Positions 17,358 to 26,086 are shown, numbered from the stretch's first letter. The stretch: 64,000 nt of DNA from Kineosporia aurantiaca JCM 3230 (GCA_000719025.1 JODP01000015.1:62001-126000), one strand, 5' to 3'. A program made the numbers and translations. Notes: generated from the sequence alone by a model not told the origin.

Positions 17358-18374
17358 CTAGGACGGAATCCGCAGCGTCACCAGGGTTCCCCTGCCCTCT
17401 GGCGAGCTCCACGAGAGCTCAGCTCCGAGCGACTCGGCCCGCTCCCGCATCCCGATCCGGCCGAACGAGGGGGTCAGCGACTCGACGGGTTCGGAGGAGG
17501 GCATGCCCCGGCCGTCGTCGCGAACGGTGATCACCAAGTTTGCGCCCTCGACTCGGGCCCGCACCGCGATCCGGCGGCTCTCGGCGTGCTGCAGCGCATT
17601 GCTCAGCGCCTCCTGGACGATCCGGTAGATCGCCACCTGGGCGTCGGGGGACAGGTCGGCCGGCAGGTGCTCGACGTCGCAGGCCACCGAGACGTCGCCC
17701 TCGGCCCGGCGGGCCAGGTCCTGGATCGCGGCGGTCAGGCCGAGGATGTCCAGGGCCAGGGGACGCATCTGGGTGATCAGGTGGCGAAGTACCCCGATCT
17801 GCTCGTGCACCATGCTCCGGGCGTCCTGCACCCCGGCGGCCAGCCGGTCCGGGTCGTGGGTGCGGGAGAGGCCGGCCAGCCAGAGCTCCAGGGCGGCCAG
17901 GTCCTGCAGGGTCTGGTCGTGCAGCTCCTGGGCCCAGCGGCGGCGTTCGTCCTCCTGCCCTTGCAGCCGCGCGCGCAGCTGACGCATCCGTCGAGCGTGG
18001 GCAGCCAGCCGGGCCTCCCGGATGGCCAGCGTGGCGATGACGGACAACAGCAGGGCGGGCACCAGGAGCAGCAGCACCACCGGCTGGTGCCGCCCGGTCG
18101 CCCGCCACAGGCCGATCACCGCGAGCACGGCTCCGGCGCTGGCCCCGATCAGCAGCCGCGGACGGACCGCTGCGGCCTCCTCGGCATCCGCCCGGACCAG
18201 CGGCAGCGCGGCCAGGAAGAGCACGCCCGCGGCGGCGCCGACCCACATGGCCAAGTGCGGTTCGGCGTCGGTGAGCTCCATCCCGGCCGCGGTCGCCCCG
18301 AGCACGATGCCGCCCAGGGCGCAGGCCATCAGGCGGCGGTGCCTTCGGGACCGTGCCCGCTCCAGCCAGCTCAC
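17358..18374 (-). CDS. NarL-type sensor histidine kinase (HisKA_3)
   Basis: The 338-residue membrane kinase has four predicted membrane segments (about 16-32, 43-62, 74-92 and 98-118) and no large external sensor domain. The dimerisation and phosphoacceptor helix follows, with His152 in QELHDQTLQDL. The HATPase_c domain holds the N box EALSNALQHA, the G1 box DDGRGM and the G2 box GRIGMRERAESLGA. Such kinases often sense membrane stress. The partner response regulator gene lies upstream on the same strand, about 100 bases away across a repeat element, so the two may be co-transcribed. Confidence 0.88.
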   Translation of the reverse strand: MSWLERARSRRHRRLMACALGGIVLGATAAGMELTDAEPHLAMWVGAAAGVLFLAALPLVRADAEEAAAVRPRLLIGASAGAVLAVIGLWRATGRHQPVVLLLLVPALLLSVIATLAIREARLAAHARRMRQLRARLQGQEDERRRWAQELHDQTLQDLAALELWLAGLSRTHDPDRLAAGVQDARSMVHEQIGVLRHLITQMRPLALDILGLTAAIQDLARRAEGDVSVACDVEHLPADLSPDAQVAIYRIVQEALSNALQHAESRRIAVRARVEGANLVITVRDDGRGMPSSEPVESLTPSFGRIGMRERAESLGAELSWSSPEGRGTLVTLRIPS

Positions 18375-18394
18375 CAGGTCCTCACCCTTGCTCG

Positions 18395-18458
18395 GTGATC
18401 ATGGGGTTCGCCTCCGGGGGAAAAGTCCATGATCACGGGGGAAGAAGTCCATGATCAC
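18395..18458 (-). repeat. Intergenic direct and inverted repeat (GTGATCATGG family)
   Basis: On the minus strand a unit reading GTGATCATGGACTT followed by a short T/C stretch and CCCCC occurs twice in tandem (18437-18458 and 18416-18436). An inverted copy of its first ten bases lies at 18395-18404. The inverted copy can pair with either direct copy to form a hairpin between the response regulator and the kinase gene. It may attenuate read-through into the kinase, or be a dispersed intergenic repeat. Confidence 0.6.
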
Positions 18459-18473
18459 GAAGAGGGGTGGGGG

Positions 18474-19136
18474 TTAGCTGAGGAGGCCGAGGCGGCGGGC
18501 GGCGTCGACGAGTTCGGACCGATGATGGACGCCTAGACGGGCTTTGAGGCCCGCGCGGTGGGCCTCGACGGTGCGCAGGCTGATGAACAGCTCGTGCGCG
18601 ATCTCGGCGTTCGTGTGCCCCCGGGCCAGTAACTGCAGCACCTGCCGTTCGCGCTCGCTCAGGCCACCGGTCGGTGCCGGTTCCTGCCGGGCCAGCTGGG
18701 CGCCCAGCTGCGGCTGGAGGTACACGTCCCCGGCCATCACCATCTCGATCGCCCGGATCAGCTCCGCGGCCGCCGCGTCCTTCAGCAGATACCCGTGGGC
18801 TCCGCGCCCCAGCGCCTCCCGGGCGAATCCGGGGTCGTCGTGCATGGTCAGCACCAGGATCCGGGGGGCCTGGGGCAGTGCGAGCAGGGTAGGGATGGCG
18901 TCGAGGCCGTTCTTGCGGCCCAGGGCAATGTCCAGAACGACCAGATCGGGGGACGCTTCGACGACCGTTCCGGCGACCCGCGCCAGATCCCCGCACTCAC
19001 CTACGACGCGGCAGCGGGGGTCGGCCTCGAGTAGGGCCCGCAGCCCGGTGCGCACCATCGAGTGGTCGTCGGCCAGCACGATCCGCCACGTCCCGTCCCC
19101 GTCGCGGTCCCCGTCGCCGTCCACATCCCCATTCAC
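18474..19136 (-). CDS. NarL/LuxR-type response regulator
   Basis: The 220-residue regulator has a receiver domain with acidic residues Asp23 and Asp24, phosphoacceptor Asp69 (LVVLDIALG), the conserved Thr in LVLTMHD and the Lys in YLLKD. The LuxR helix-turn-helix follows at about 158-203 (LSERERQVLQLLARGHTNAEIAHELFISLRTVEAH). The first 15 residues are a Gly/Asp repeat coming from a GA/GC-rich stretch and may not be translated. It pairs with the histidine kinase downstream. Confidence 0.9.
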   Translation of the reverse strand: MNGDVDGDGDRDGDGTWRIVLADDHSMVRTGLRALLEADPRCRVVGECGDLARVAGTVVEASPDLVVLDIALGRKNGLDAIPTLLALPQAPRILVLTMHDDPGFAREALGRGAHGYLLKDAAAAELIRAIEMVMAGDVYLQPQLGAQLARQEPAPTGGLSERERQVLQLLARGHTNAEIAHELFISLRTVEAHRAGLKARLGVHHRSELVDAARRLGLLS

Positions 19137-19316
19137 GCAGCCAGCCTAGGCCGAAGGTGTGCGGCAAACCCGCAAGGTGGTGCGGGCGAACGGCGAGGAG
19201 GGGACGGGCTGAGCGGTCGATCATCGAAACGTCTCCGCACACGAGTCCCGGGAGACGAGGCATCACCCGCACAAGGGGGTACGGGTTGCGGGACTCCCCG
19301 GCACCGGAGGTTTGCC

Positions 19317-19721
19317 ATGACCCATCGCCACTCGCCCGCGGCCACCACGCGCACGGTCGAACTCGACCAGGTGCGCCAGATCGACCGCCGCCTGAGCTCA
19401 CCCGGGCATCCGGGGATCACCGCCGGCAAGCTCGGCATGAACGGCACCCCGGTCGAGGGGCCCCTGCTCTTCGCCCCGCCGATGTTCGAGGCCGGGCTGC
19501 CGGCCAGCCCGGTGCTGGGTACCCGGGACGTGCTGCGGCACATCGAGGCGGAGGGAGCCCCGGGCTTTCCCTACGTGCGCGGGCAGTTCGAGGACCCGGC
19601 GACCGGTGTGCTGCGGGCGGCCGAACTGCATTCAGAAGCTCTGCACCGGCTCTGTGTTGCGATGGGGCTGAGCCAGTGCTGGGGTACGGACGCGGTGCTC
19701 ACTGGTAGCAGTATCCGCTGA
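19317..19721 (+). CDS. Hypothetical protein, 134 residues
   Basis: The ATG at 19317 has a strong GGAGG six bases upstream, and codon use matches its neighbours, so I regard it as real. The protein has no signal peptide or membrane segment. It contains a Gly/Pro-rich middle (FAPPMFEAGLPASPVLG) and ends with a short helical part (AAELHSEALHRLCVAMGLSQCWG). I recognise no family. The 180-base leader holds the inverted repeat CGTCTCC (19230-19236) and GGAGACG (19251-19257). A strong hairpin follows the stop. Confidence 0.6.
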   Translation: MTHRHSPAATTRTVELDQVRQIDRRLSSPGHPGITAGKLGMNGTPVEGPLLFAPPMFEAGLPASPVLGTRDVLRHIEAEGAPGFPYVRGQFEDPATGVLRAAELHSEALHRLCVAMGLSQCWGTDAVLTGSSIR

Positions 19722-19730
19722 GCAGTCCGG

Positions 19731-19764
19731 ACGAGAGCCCCGGGCCGGCGCCTGGGGCTCTCGT
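19731..19764. terminator. Bidirectional hairpin terminator
   Basis: ACGAGAGCCCC at 19731-19741 pairs perfectly with GGGGCTCTCGT at 19754-19764 around a 12-base loop. It lies 9 bases after the stop of the 134-residue protein gene and 17 bases beyond the end of the converging glycosidase gene, so it can serve both. Confidence 0.7.
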
Positions 19765-19781
19765 CGTGCTTCGGCTGAGGG

Positions 19782-21155
19782 TCAGGCGGTGATGGTGACC
19801 GAGTAGGCGTCCAGATTGCTCGCCCAGTCCAGGTTCACGGTGAGGGTGTTGTTGCTGATCGACACCCGCGCGTCCGAGATCACGGTCGGAGCGGAGACCG
19901 CAGCGTTCGTCGAGGGCAGCTTCTCCACCTTGACGTGCACGCTGCCGCTGGTCTGTTGCCAGGACGGGATGTTGGTGTAGGTCACGGCTACCTGCCCGGT
20001 GGCGGCCGACGGGGTGGCTCCGTAGACGGCAGTCGTCCTATGGGCGGCGGAATCCTGGAAAACGGTGCCGTCGTGGCTGTCTCCGGACCCAGGCGTGATC
20101 TTGGTGCGCTGCCCGGTCTGCTCGGCGTACCGCTTGTAGACCCACCACTGGCCCATGGTCTGGTTGCTGTTGGCCGTGACCAGCCAGCCCATGGTGTCGT
20201 AGAGCGAGGGGGTCTGGCCGACCATGCCCCAGTTCGCCCGCGCGCCGTCCACATTGCCGCGTTCCAGGCGGGCGATGTACCAGGCGGAGGGGCCCGGCTG
20301 CTGCTCGCCGCCGAACGCCCCGTACTCGTTGATGTCCAGACCGGCGACGGTCAGGCCCCGGGCGCTCAGCGCGGCGCGGGCATTGGCCGCGTCGACCGCC
20401 GGGTCACCCGGAAGGGCGTGCCAGCTCAGGATGTTCGGTACCACGTTGTTGGCCTTGACGTAGTCGAGGTAGGTGGTGAACCAGGAGTTGGTCGGGTTGC
20501 AGGCGCAGCTCGGGCCCTCGATCACCGCGTTCGGCAGGGCGGCGCGGATCCGCTGGGTGCCCCGCTTGACCATCTCCAGGTACTGCGCCTGGGTGGCGCC
20601 CCAGAAGAAGATGTTGGGCTCGTTCCACAGGTCCCAGCGGACGTCGGACCCGGTCATCCCGGCGGCCTTGACGTCACTGATGATCTGGTCGACGAAGGCG
20701 TTGTACTCGGTCCAGCTGCCACCGTTACCCGGCCAGCGCGGCACCGTGCAGACGCCGTCCGCGCCCCAGAGGCCGGCCAGGATCATCTCGAAGTGCGCTC
20801 CGAGCGCCTTGGCCCTTGCGTAGTAGGCCTTTTCGGCCGTCCAACGGACAGGGTAGGCGCCGTTGACATAACCCCCGTTGGGACAGCCGATCTGAGATCC
20901 GCCGGCCCGCATCTCGGTGACCTTGATCTGGCTCTGCAGGGTCTGGGCGGGTGTTGCCCCGTTCTGGGAGAGGCCGTAGATGAAGCCACTGGCCCGGTAG
21001 GTGGGGGCGCCGCCGTAGGTGGACATGTCCACGGTCATTCCGTCGACCGCGGCTAAGGCCGGCCCGACCGGCTGGACCACGCCGGCCAATCCGATCAGAA
21101 GAGCGACAAAGAGCAGGAGCAAGGGACGCTTTCGGGCACCTGGGAGGTTCGGCAC
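19782..21155 (-). CDS. Secreted glycoside hydrolase, clan A-like (WNEPN type)
   Basis: The 457-residue exported enzyme has a signal peptide with a long hydrophobic core (LLLLFVALLIGLAGVV) ending near PALA. The GTG at 21155 is chosen because AAGGAG lies six bases upstream on the minus strand. The catalytic TIM barrel shows an acid/base Glu in DLWNEPN and a probable nucleophile Glu in LDINEYG, the two-glutamate pattern of clan A retaining glycosidases such as GH39. A C-terminal beta domain of about 90 residues follows. The polysaccharide substrate is not evident. It lies next to a sugar-uptake operon but has its own promoter and operator-like repeat. Confidence 0.75.
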   Translation of the reverse strand: MPNLPGARKRPLLLLFVALLIGLAGVVQPVGPALAAVDGMTVDMSTYGGAPTYRASGFIYGLSQNGATPAQTLQSQIKVTEMRAGGSQIGCPNGGYVNGAYPVRWTAEKAYYARAKALGAHFEMILAGLWGADGVCTVPRWPGNGGSWTEYNAFVDQIISDVKAAGMTGSDVRWDLWNEPNIFFWGATQAQYLEMVKRGTQRIRAALPNAVIEGPSCACNPTNSWFTTYLDYVKANNVVPNILSWHALPGDPAVDAANARAALSARGLTVAGLDINEYGAFGGEQQPGPSAWYIARLERGNVDGARANWGMVGQTPSLYDTMGWLVTANSNQTMGQWWVYKRYAEQTGQRTKITPGSGDSHDGTVFQDSAAHRTTAVYGATPSAATGQVAVTYTNIPSWQQTSGSVHVKVEKLPSTNAAVSAPTVISDARVSISNNTLTVNLDWASNLDAYSVTITA

Positions 21156-21198
21156 AGGAACTCCTTCATGGGGGATCCACCGACTGTTCGCAAGGCCG

Positions 21199-21268
21199 AG
21201 CGTAGGTTTGCGCACCGATTCGGGTCAATGCTTATGCTATGAACGGTATGTCCGAAAAGCATTGACCC
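21199..21268 (-). promoter_or_regulatory. Promoter and long inverted repeat upstream of the secreted glycosidase
   Basis: On the minus strand TTGACC (21223-21228) and TACGCT (21199-21204) form a -35/-10 pair with an 18-base spacer. The -35 lies in one arm of a perfect 12-base inverted repeat: GGGTCAATGCTT at 21222-21233 and AAGCATTGACCC at 21257-21268, spacer 23 bases. A regulator bound there would block or position RNA polymerase. Confidence 0.55.
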
Positions 21269-21280
21269 AAAACCGTTTTG

Positions 21281-21306
21281 GGCGCACGGGCCGAAGCCCG
21301 TGCGCC
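21281..21306 (-). terminator. Hairpin terminator of the sugar-uptake operon
   Basis: GGCGCACGGGC (21281-21291) pairs perfectly with GCCCGTGCGCC (21296-21306) around a four-base loop, which reads TTCG on the minus strand. It lies 18 bases after the stop of the GH63-like gene. A second weaker inverted repeat, CCCAAAA and TTTTGGG at 21266-21282, follows directly. Confidence 0.75.
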
Positions 21307-21324
21307 GTTGTGCGGCCGCGTCGG

Positions 21325-23031
21325 TCAGTGCACCTCCGAGCGGCGAACCCACTCGGCCGCCAGGCGCAGGTAGGCGCTGGCCGTCCAGGTATAGGCGCGG
21401 TCGCGTAACCCCTCGCCGGTCAGGGCATCGAAGTTCTCGGCGAAACCGTGGGTTTCACACAGGCGTCGGAAGCTGGCGCTGACCTCGTCGGCCAGGTCGT
21501 TCTGACCGGCCCGGCGCAGCCCGCTCTCGATCAGGACGGTCGAGGGGGCCCAGATCGGCCCGCGCCAGTAGCCGTCCGGGTGGTAATGCGGAGAGGTCGG
21601 GGGCTCGGTGGCCACACCCCAGGGCGTCAGATGGCCTTTCAGGCTCTGCGCCAGGGATTCCCGGACTCCGGCGGGCAGGCGGTCGCCGAGGATCACCGGC
21701 AGCAGGTTCAGCAGGCTGCTGGTGGCCGCCGGGTCTCCGGTCAGGGCCGAGTGCGCGGTGAAGGTCTGCCCGTTCCAGAGGGTCAGCAGTGCCTCGAGCA
21801 TGGCCTGCGCCTGGTTCTCCCACTCAAGGGCGGCGTCCGGATTGCCGAGTTCCTTCTCCAGCCCGGCCAGGACGTCCATCTGGAGCACCAGGAACCCGGC
21901 CAGGTCCGGGCTTTCGATCACCCGGTCGTGGTCGAAGGTGGTGGCGTTGTCCCATCCACTGTCGTTGCCGTGCTGGTAGTAGGACAGCGGATGGCCGGGC
22001 GCCCGGCGGCAGTCCAGCCAGAAACCGGTCCAGGCGCTGAGCCGGTCCCGGATCAGCTCCAGGGTCGGCCGGTCGAGATCGGTGATCTGCGAGCGGAGTT
22101 CGGTCAGGGCCCAGCCGTGGATCGGTGGCTTGACATAGTTGTAGAGGATCTCCGAGTGGGTGACCGAGTCCGGCAGGGCGCCTTCGGCGGTCTGGTGGTC
22201 GAACGGCGCGAGGAACTGGTCCAGGGCCAGGGCCGGTTCGCCCCCGGCGAGGGCCAGGGCGTTGAAGCAGTGGTCCCAGCTCCACAGCTTGTCCATCCAG
22301 TGCTTGGACATCAGCACGGATTCGCGGCCCAGGAAGCCGTCCGGGGCCACGGTCGCGGACCAGAGGACGTACGCGGCCAGTTCCGCGGCCGGGGTGCGCT
22401 GGTCGCGCCAGCCGGCCACCGCCTCGACGAACGCGGCGAACGTCTCCTGGGAGCCGCGGACGGCGTCATCGAAGCTCGACGCGATCACGGTGCCCGGGCG
22501 GCTGCTGGTCGTCTCCTCGATCAGGATCTCCCAGCCGTCTCCCGGACCGGTGACCGTAAGGCTCCGCACCGCCCGGCCGAGGGCGCCCGCTCCCTCGACC
22601 GTCAGCGTCCCTTGGTGAACCGTGGTCCGATAGCGCCGGCCGGTCTCGTAGGAGGTGAAAACGTAGTCCTGCGTGACCGGATCGAGATAGAGGAACATCC
22701 CGCTGAAGGGCGTCAGCTCGGGGGCTGCGCAGTCGAGTCGCAGGTTCAGGGAGCGACCCCGCAGCCGGAGTCGTTCGGGACCGTCGAAAACCGCCTCGAT
22801 CCGGCCGTCCTGGCTTTTCCAGGTGAGCACGGAACTGGTCGCTTCGATCGTCGGCTCGACGAAAGCGTCCTCACTTGAGGGTCTGAGCCGCAGGATCGGG
22901 GTGAGGCCGCCCCGGTGCGAGACCAGGTGCAGGTCCTCGGCGTACTGGTGCAGGCCGATCACCGGGCTGATGTTCAGCCACGCCCCCCGGGTACTGAAAG
23001 GGATGGAACGGACGTCGAACTCGGCTGACAC
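21325..23031 (-). CDS. GH63-like alpha-glycosidase (MGH1/trehalase-like (alpha/alpha)6 barrel)
   Basis: The 568-residue cytosolic enzyme has no signal peptide. An N-terminal beta domain (about 1-190) is followed by an (alpha/alpha)6 barrel with blocks typical of GH63-type and mannosylglycerate-hydrolase-like enzymes: KLWSWDHCFNALAL near 255, HGNDSGWDNAT near 355 with the acid Asp, and GYWRGPIWAPST near 475. The gene is the last of the operon SBP-permease-permease-hydrolase, 13 bases after the second permease. It likely cleaves the oligosaccharide that the ABC system imports. The exact linkage is unknown. Confidence 0.8.
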   Translation of the reverse strand: MSAEFDVRSIPFSTRGAWLNISPVIGLHQYAEDLHLVSHRGGLTPILRLRPSSEDAFVEPTIEATSSVLTWKSQDGRIEAVFDGPERLRLRGRSLNLRLDCAAPELTPFSGMFLYLDPVTQDYVFTSYETGRRYRTTVHQGTLTVEGAGALGRAVRSLTVTGPGDGWEILIEETTSSRPGTVIASSFDDAVRGSQETFAAFVEAVAGWRDQRTPAAELAAYVLWSATVAPDGFLGRESVLMSKHWMDKLWSWDHCFNALALAGGEPALALDQFLAPFDHQTAEGALPDSVTHSEILYNYVKPPIHGWALTELRSQITDLDRPTLELIRDRLSAWTGFWLDCRRAPGHPLSYYQHGNDSGWDNATTFDHDRVIESPDLAGFLVLQMDVLAGLEKELGNPDAALEWENQAQAMLEALLTLWNGQTFTAHSALTGDPAATSSLLNLLPVILGDRLPAGVRESLAQSLKGHLTPWGVATEPPTSPHYHPDGYWRGPIWAPSTVLIESGLRRAGQNDLADEVSASFRRLCETHGFAENFDALTGEGLRDRAYTWTASAYLRLAAEWVRRSEVH

Positions 23032-23044
23032 TGGGAGAATCCTT

Positions 23045-23866
23045 TCAGTCCTTGACCGCGCCCGCGGTGACGCCCGCGGCGACGTACCGCTGGGCGATGA
23101 CGAGCAGGAAGGTGGCCGGGATCGAGGCCACCACGGCGGTGGCCATGATCGAGTTCCACTGCTGGTTGTTGTTGCCGATGTAGGCGTAGATGCCCAGGGT
23201 GATCGGCCGGTGCCCGCCGCCGTTGTCCAGCGACGAGGCGAAGATGAAGTCCGACCAGGCCCAGAGGAAGGCGAACAGCGAGACCGTGACCGCCGCGTTC
23301 CGGCTGACCGGCAGCACGATCGACCAGAACGTGCGCAGGTGCGAGGCGCCGTCCACCTTGGCCGCGTTGATCAGCTCGTTCGGGATGCCCTGCATGAACG
23401 CGGTGAAGATGAGCACCGCGAACGGCACGGCGATCGTGCTGTCGGCCACGATCAGGCCGAGCACCGTGTTCAGGAAGCCGAACCGGAGGTAGATGGCGTA
23501 GAAGCCCATCGCCATGATGATCGCCGGGATCATCTGGGCGATCAGCAGCACGAAGTTCAGCACGCCCTCACCCCGCGGGCGCAACTTGGCCAGCGCGTAG
23601 CCGGCCGGGGCGGCGATCACCAGGGTGAGCAGCACGGTGCCCAGGCCGATCAGGAGACTGGTGCCCAGATAGGGCAGCTGCTGATCCAGGACGGCGCGGT
23701 AGCCGACCAGGGTGGGGTGGATCGGGATCAGGTCGGGCGGGCTCTTGCGCATGTCCGTGTCCTTGGTCAGCGACACGTTCAGCATCCAGTAGACCGGGAA
23801 CAGCATGATCGCGGTCAGCCCGAGCCCGATCACCGTGCGGGGCCGGCTGCGGCGGGTTCTCATCAT
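23045..23866 (-). CDS. Carbohydrate ABC transporter permease (MalG-like)
   Basis: The 273-residue CUT1-family permease has six predicted membrane segments and an EAA loop (ELINAAKVDGASHLRTFWSIVLPVSR) that matches EAAxxDGAxxxxxFxxIxLP. An N-terminal cytoplasmic tail rich in Arg precedes helix 1. The ATG overlaps the stop of the MalF-like gene (ATGA), so the two are translationally coupled. No ATPase gene is present in the cluster; actinomycetes often use a shared MsiK-type ATPase encoded elsewhere. Confidence 0.88.
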   Translation of the reverse strand: MMRTRRSRPRTVIGLGLTAIMLFPVYWMLNVSLTKDTDMRKSPPDLIPIHPTLVGYRAVLDQQLPYLGTSLLIGLGTVLLTLVIAAPAGYALAKLRPRGEGVLNFVLLIAQMIPAIIMAMGFYAIYLRFGFLNTVLGLIVADSTIAVPFAVLIFTAFMQGIPNELINAAKVDGASHLRTFWSIVLPVSRNAAVTVSLFAFLWAWSDFIFASSLDNGGGHRPITLGIYAYIGNNNQQWNSIMATAVVASIPATFLLVIAQRYVAAGVTAGAVKD

Positions 23867-24813
23867 GACTCCTGCCGGCGCTGCAGCCGGATGTAGACGA
23901 ATCCGGCCACCAGGGCCAGGCCGATCAGGATGTTGCCGACCGCCGCGGCCGGGCCGAAGTCCGGCAGCAGCGAACCGAATCCGAGCTGGTAGGTCCAGGT
24001 GGCCAGGGTGGTCGAGCTACCCGCCGGACCGCCCTTGGTCATGATCCAGATGATGTCGAAGACCTTGAGCGTGTAGACCAGGCCGAGCAGCAGCACGATC
24101 GCCGAGACCGGCCGCAGCAGCGGGAAGGTGATCCGGCGGAAGATCTGCCAGGCGTTCGCGCCGTCCAGCGCGGCCGCCTCGTACAGGTCCTCGGGGATGT
24201 TCTGCAGTCCGCTGTAGAGGATCACCAGGTTGAACGGGATGCCGATCCAGATGTTCGCCAGCAGCACGCTGATCAGCGCCACGTCCGGGTCGGTCAGCCA
24301 GTTCACGCCGCCCAGCCCGAGGCCGTGCAGGGCCGCGTTGACCACGCCCGAGTCGCTGTTCAGCATCCACGACCAGGTCGAGGCGGAGACGATCAGCGGG
24401 AGCAGCCAGGGCACCAGGAACAGCGCCCGCAGGGTGGCCGAGAGCCGGAAGTTGTGGTGGAAGAACACGGCCAGGGCCAGGCCGGCGGCGAACTGCACGG
24501 CGATCGAGCCCAGGGTGAAGATCGCCGTGTGGGTGAGCGCGGGCCCGAACGTCGGCGACTTCAGCACCTTGACGTAGTTGTCCCAGCCGACCAGTGGGGC
24601 CCCGCCCTGGACGAACGTCCTTACCGTGTAACCGCGCAGACTCAGGTCGATGTTACGGAACAGCGGATAGGCGTAGAACAGCACCAGGTAGGCCAGGAGC
24701 GGGGCCAGGAAGGCGGCCGCGGCCAACTGGTCGGAGCGGCGCCGACGGCGTCGCCGCTGCTCCACCGGCGCCGCTTCCACCACCCGAGGCTCCTGGGTGA
24801 CGGTCTCACTCAC
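23863..24813 (-). CDS. Carbohydrate ABC transporter permease (MalF-like)
   Basis: The 316-residue permease has a basic N-terminal tail (QRRRRRRR at about 19-26), a first helix at 33-50 and five further helices in the BPD_transp_1 domain. The EAA loop reads EDLYEAAALDGANAWQIFRRITFPLLRP, the CUT1 signature. Its start overlaps the end of the binding-protein gene by 8 bases. It forms the membrane pore with the MalG-like subunit. Confidence 0.88.
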   Translation of the reverse strand: MSETVTQEPRVVEAAPVEQRRRRRRRSDQLAAAAFLAPLLAYLVLFYAYPLFRNIDLSLRGYTVRTFVQGGAPLVGWDNYVKVLKSPTFGPALTHTAIFTLGSIAVQFAAGLALAVFFHHNFRLSATLRALFLVPWLLPLIVSASTWSWMLNSDSGVVNAALHGLGLGGVNWLTDPDVALISVLLANIWIGIPFNLVILYSGLQNIPEDLYEAAALDGANAWQIFRRITFPLLRPVSAIVLLLGLVYTLKVFDIIWIMTKGGPAGSSTTLATWTYQLGFGSLLPDFGPAAAVGNILIGLALVAGFVYIRLQRRQES

Positions 24814-26041
24814 CGACCGCGTCCTGAGCCGTCTGCAGCGCCTTCTGCGGGTCCACCTTGCCGGTCAGCGCACTCTGCACGGCGGTCCACAGCTGCTCGG
24901 AGATCTTCGGGTACTTGGTGCCCAGGTTGTCGCTGGTGCGGCCCTTGGCGGCGGCGACCGCGTCCACCCACGGCTGCAGCGTCTGGTCCGCGGCCAGCTG
25001 CTGCTTCTGCGCCGCCTCGGTGGGTGCGATGTAGTTCAGCGTGTTGTCGGTGTTCACGATATTGGTGGTGTCGGTCATGCAGGCCGCGATCTTCGAGGAG
25101 ACCGCGTACCGGTCGGAGCTCTTCTGCACCGGGATGCTGAGGAACTCACCACCGGTGGGTGCCGGTGCGGTGCCGCCGTTCTGGCCGGGCAGGGGCATTA
25201 CCTCGAACTTGTTCTTCGCCGCGTCCGCCTTCTGCCAGGTGCCGTTCTCGGCGAAGGCGATGTTGCCCGCGACGAACTCCTGCCAGCTGGTGGTCTGGGT
25301 GTTGTTCAGCACCGAGTTCGGCGCGTAGCCGTCCTTCACCCACCCGGCCCACAGGCTCAGCGCCGAAACCGCCTGGCTGCTGGTCAGATCGGTGAGCTGG
25401 GCGCCGGATCCCCAGAACCAGGGCAGGAACTGGAAGCTGCCCTCCTCGGTGCCGACCGCGGCGAACGTGATGCCCTTGTCCCCGGCCTGCTTGACCTTGG
25501 CCAGGGCGGCGGTCAGCGAGGCCCAGTCCTTGACCGAGGCCGGGTCGACGCCGGCCTTCTTCAGGATCTTCGGGTTGTAGTACAGGGCCAGGGTGTTGGC
25601 CCCGATCGGCACCCCGAAGGTCTTCCCGTCCTGCTGGCCGGCGGCCAGGATGTTCGGGGCGAAACCGGCGACCGACAGGCCGGACTCGTCGGTGGTGGTG
25701 AGGATCCCGGCCTCGGCCAGGGTGGAGACCACCGGGTTGTCGACCAGCAGCAGGTCGGGGGAGCTGCCCTGCTGGCCGGCCAGCAGCGCCTTGCTGGTCA
25801 GATCGGTGGTGTCGTACGCGGTGCGCTTGATCGTCACCCCGGCCGGCTGACCGCAGGCGTCGATCACCTTGGCCCAGTCGGAGGAGGCGTCGTACTGCGG
25901 GTACGGGTCCCACCAGGTGTAGGTGCCGCCGGCCGCGCCGGAGCCGCTGTCGCCCGAGGAACTGCCCCCGCCGCAGGCGGCCAGGGTGGTCCCCAGCGTC
26001 AGCAGCCCGCCGATCAGGGCGATGGTCTTCTTCTTGTTCAC
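24806..26041 (-). CDS. Sugar ABC transporter substrate-binding lipoprotein (SBP_bac_1)
   Basis: The 411-residue receptor starts with GTG at 26041, preceded by AAGGAGG on the minus strand. The signal peptide ends in LAAC with Cys23 as lipidated residue, followed by a Gly/Ser linker. The mature protein follows the MalE/family-1 pattern with a hinge-region TNWKS-like segment and many Trp residues suited to sugar stacking. It is the first gene of the import operon. The perfect operator-like palindrome 30 bases upstream ties it to the LacI regulator encoded next door. Confidence 0.88.
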   Translation of the reverse strand: MNKKKTIALIGGLLTLGTTLAACGGGSSSGDSGSGAAGGTYTWWDPYPQYDASSDWAKVIDACGQPAGVTIKRTAYDTTDLTSKALLAGQQGSSPDLLLVDNPVVSTLAEAGILTTTDESGLSVAGFAPNILAAGQQDGKTFGVPIGANTLALYYNPKILKKAGVDPASVKDWASLTAALAKVKQAGDKGITFAAVGTEEGSFQFLPWFWGSGAQLTDLTSSQAVSALSLWAGWVKDGYAPNSVLNNTQTTSWQEFVAGNIAFAENGTWQKADAAKNKFEVMPLPGQNGGTAPAPTGGEFLSIPVQKSSDRYAVSSKIAACMTDTTNIVNTDNTLNYIAPTEAAQKQQLAADQTLQPWVDAVAAAKGRTSDNLGTKYPKISEQLWTAVQSALTGKVDPQKALQTAQDAVGE

Positions 26042-26070
26042 GAAAATCCTCCTTGATGTGACGTGATGTT

Positions 26071-26086
26071 GTCGATCCGGTTCGAC
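26071..26086. promoter_or_regulatory. LacI-type operator upstream of the sugar-binding protein gene
   Basis: GTCGATCCGGTTCGAC is a near-perfect 16-base dyad with the central CCGG typical of LacI/GalR sites. It shares the core TCGA-x-CCGGTT with the two sites near the LacI gene. It lies 30 bases upstream of the GTG start and would overlap the promoter or transcription start. Confidence 0.65.

Noticed and set aside
18416..18458. Two-unit direct repeat as a possible CRISPR array
   Set aside because: Only two units of about 21 bases with no spacers, and no cas genes in the window.
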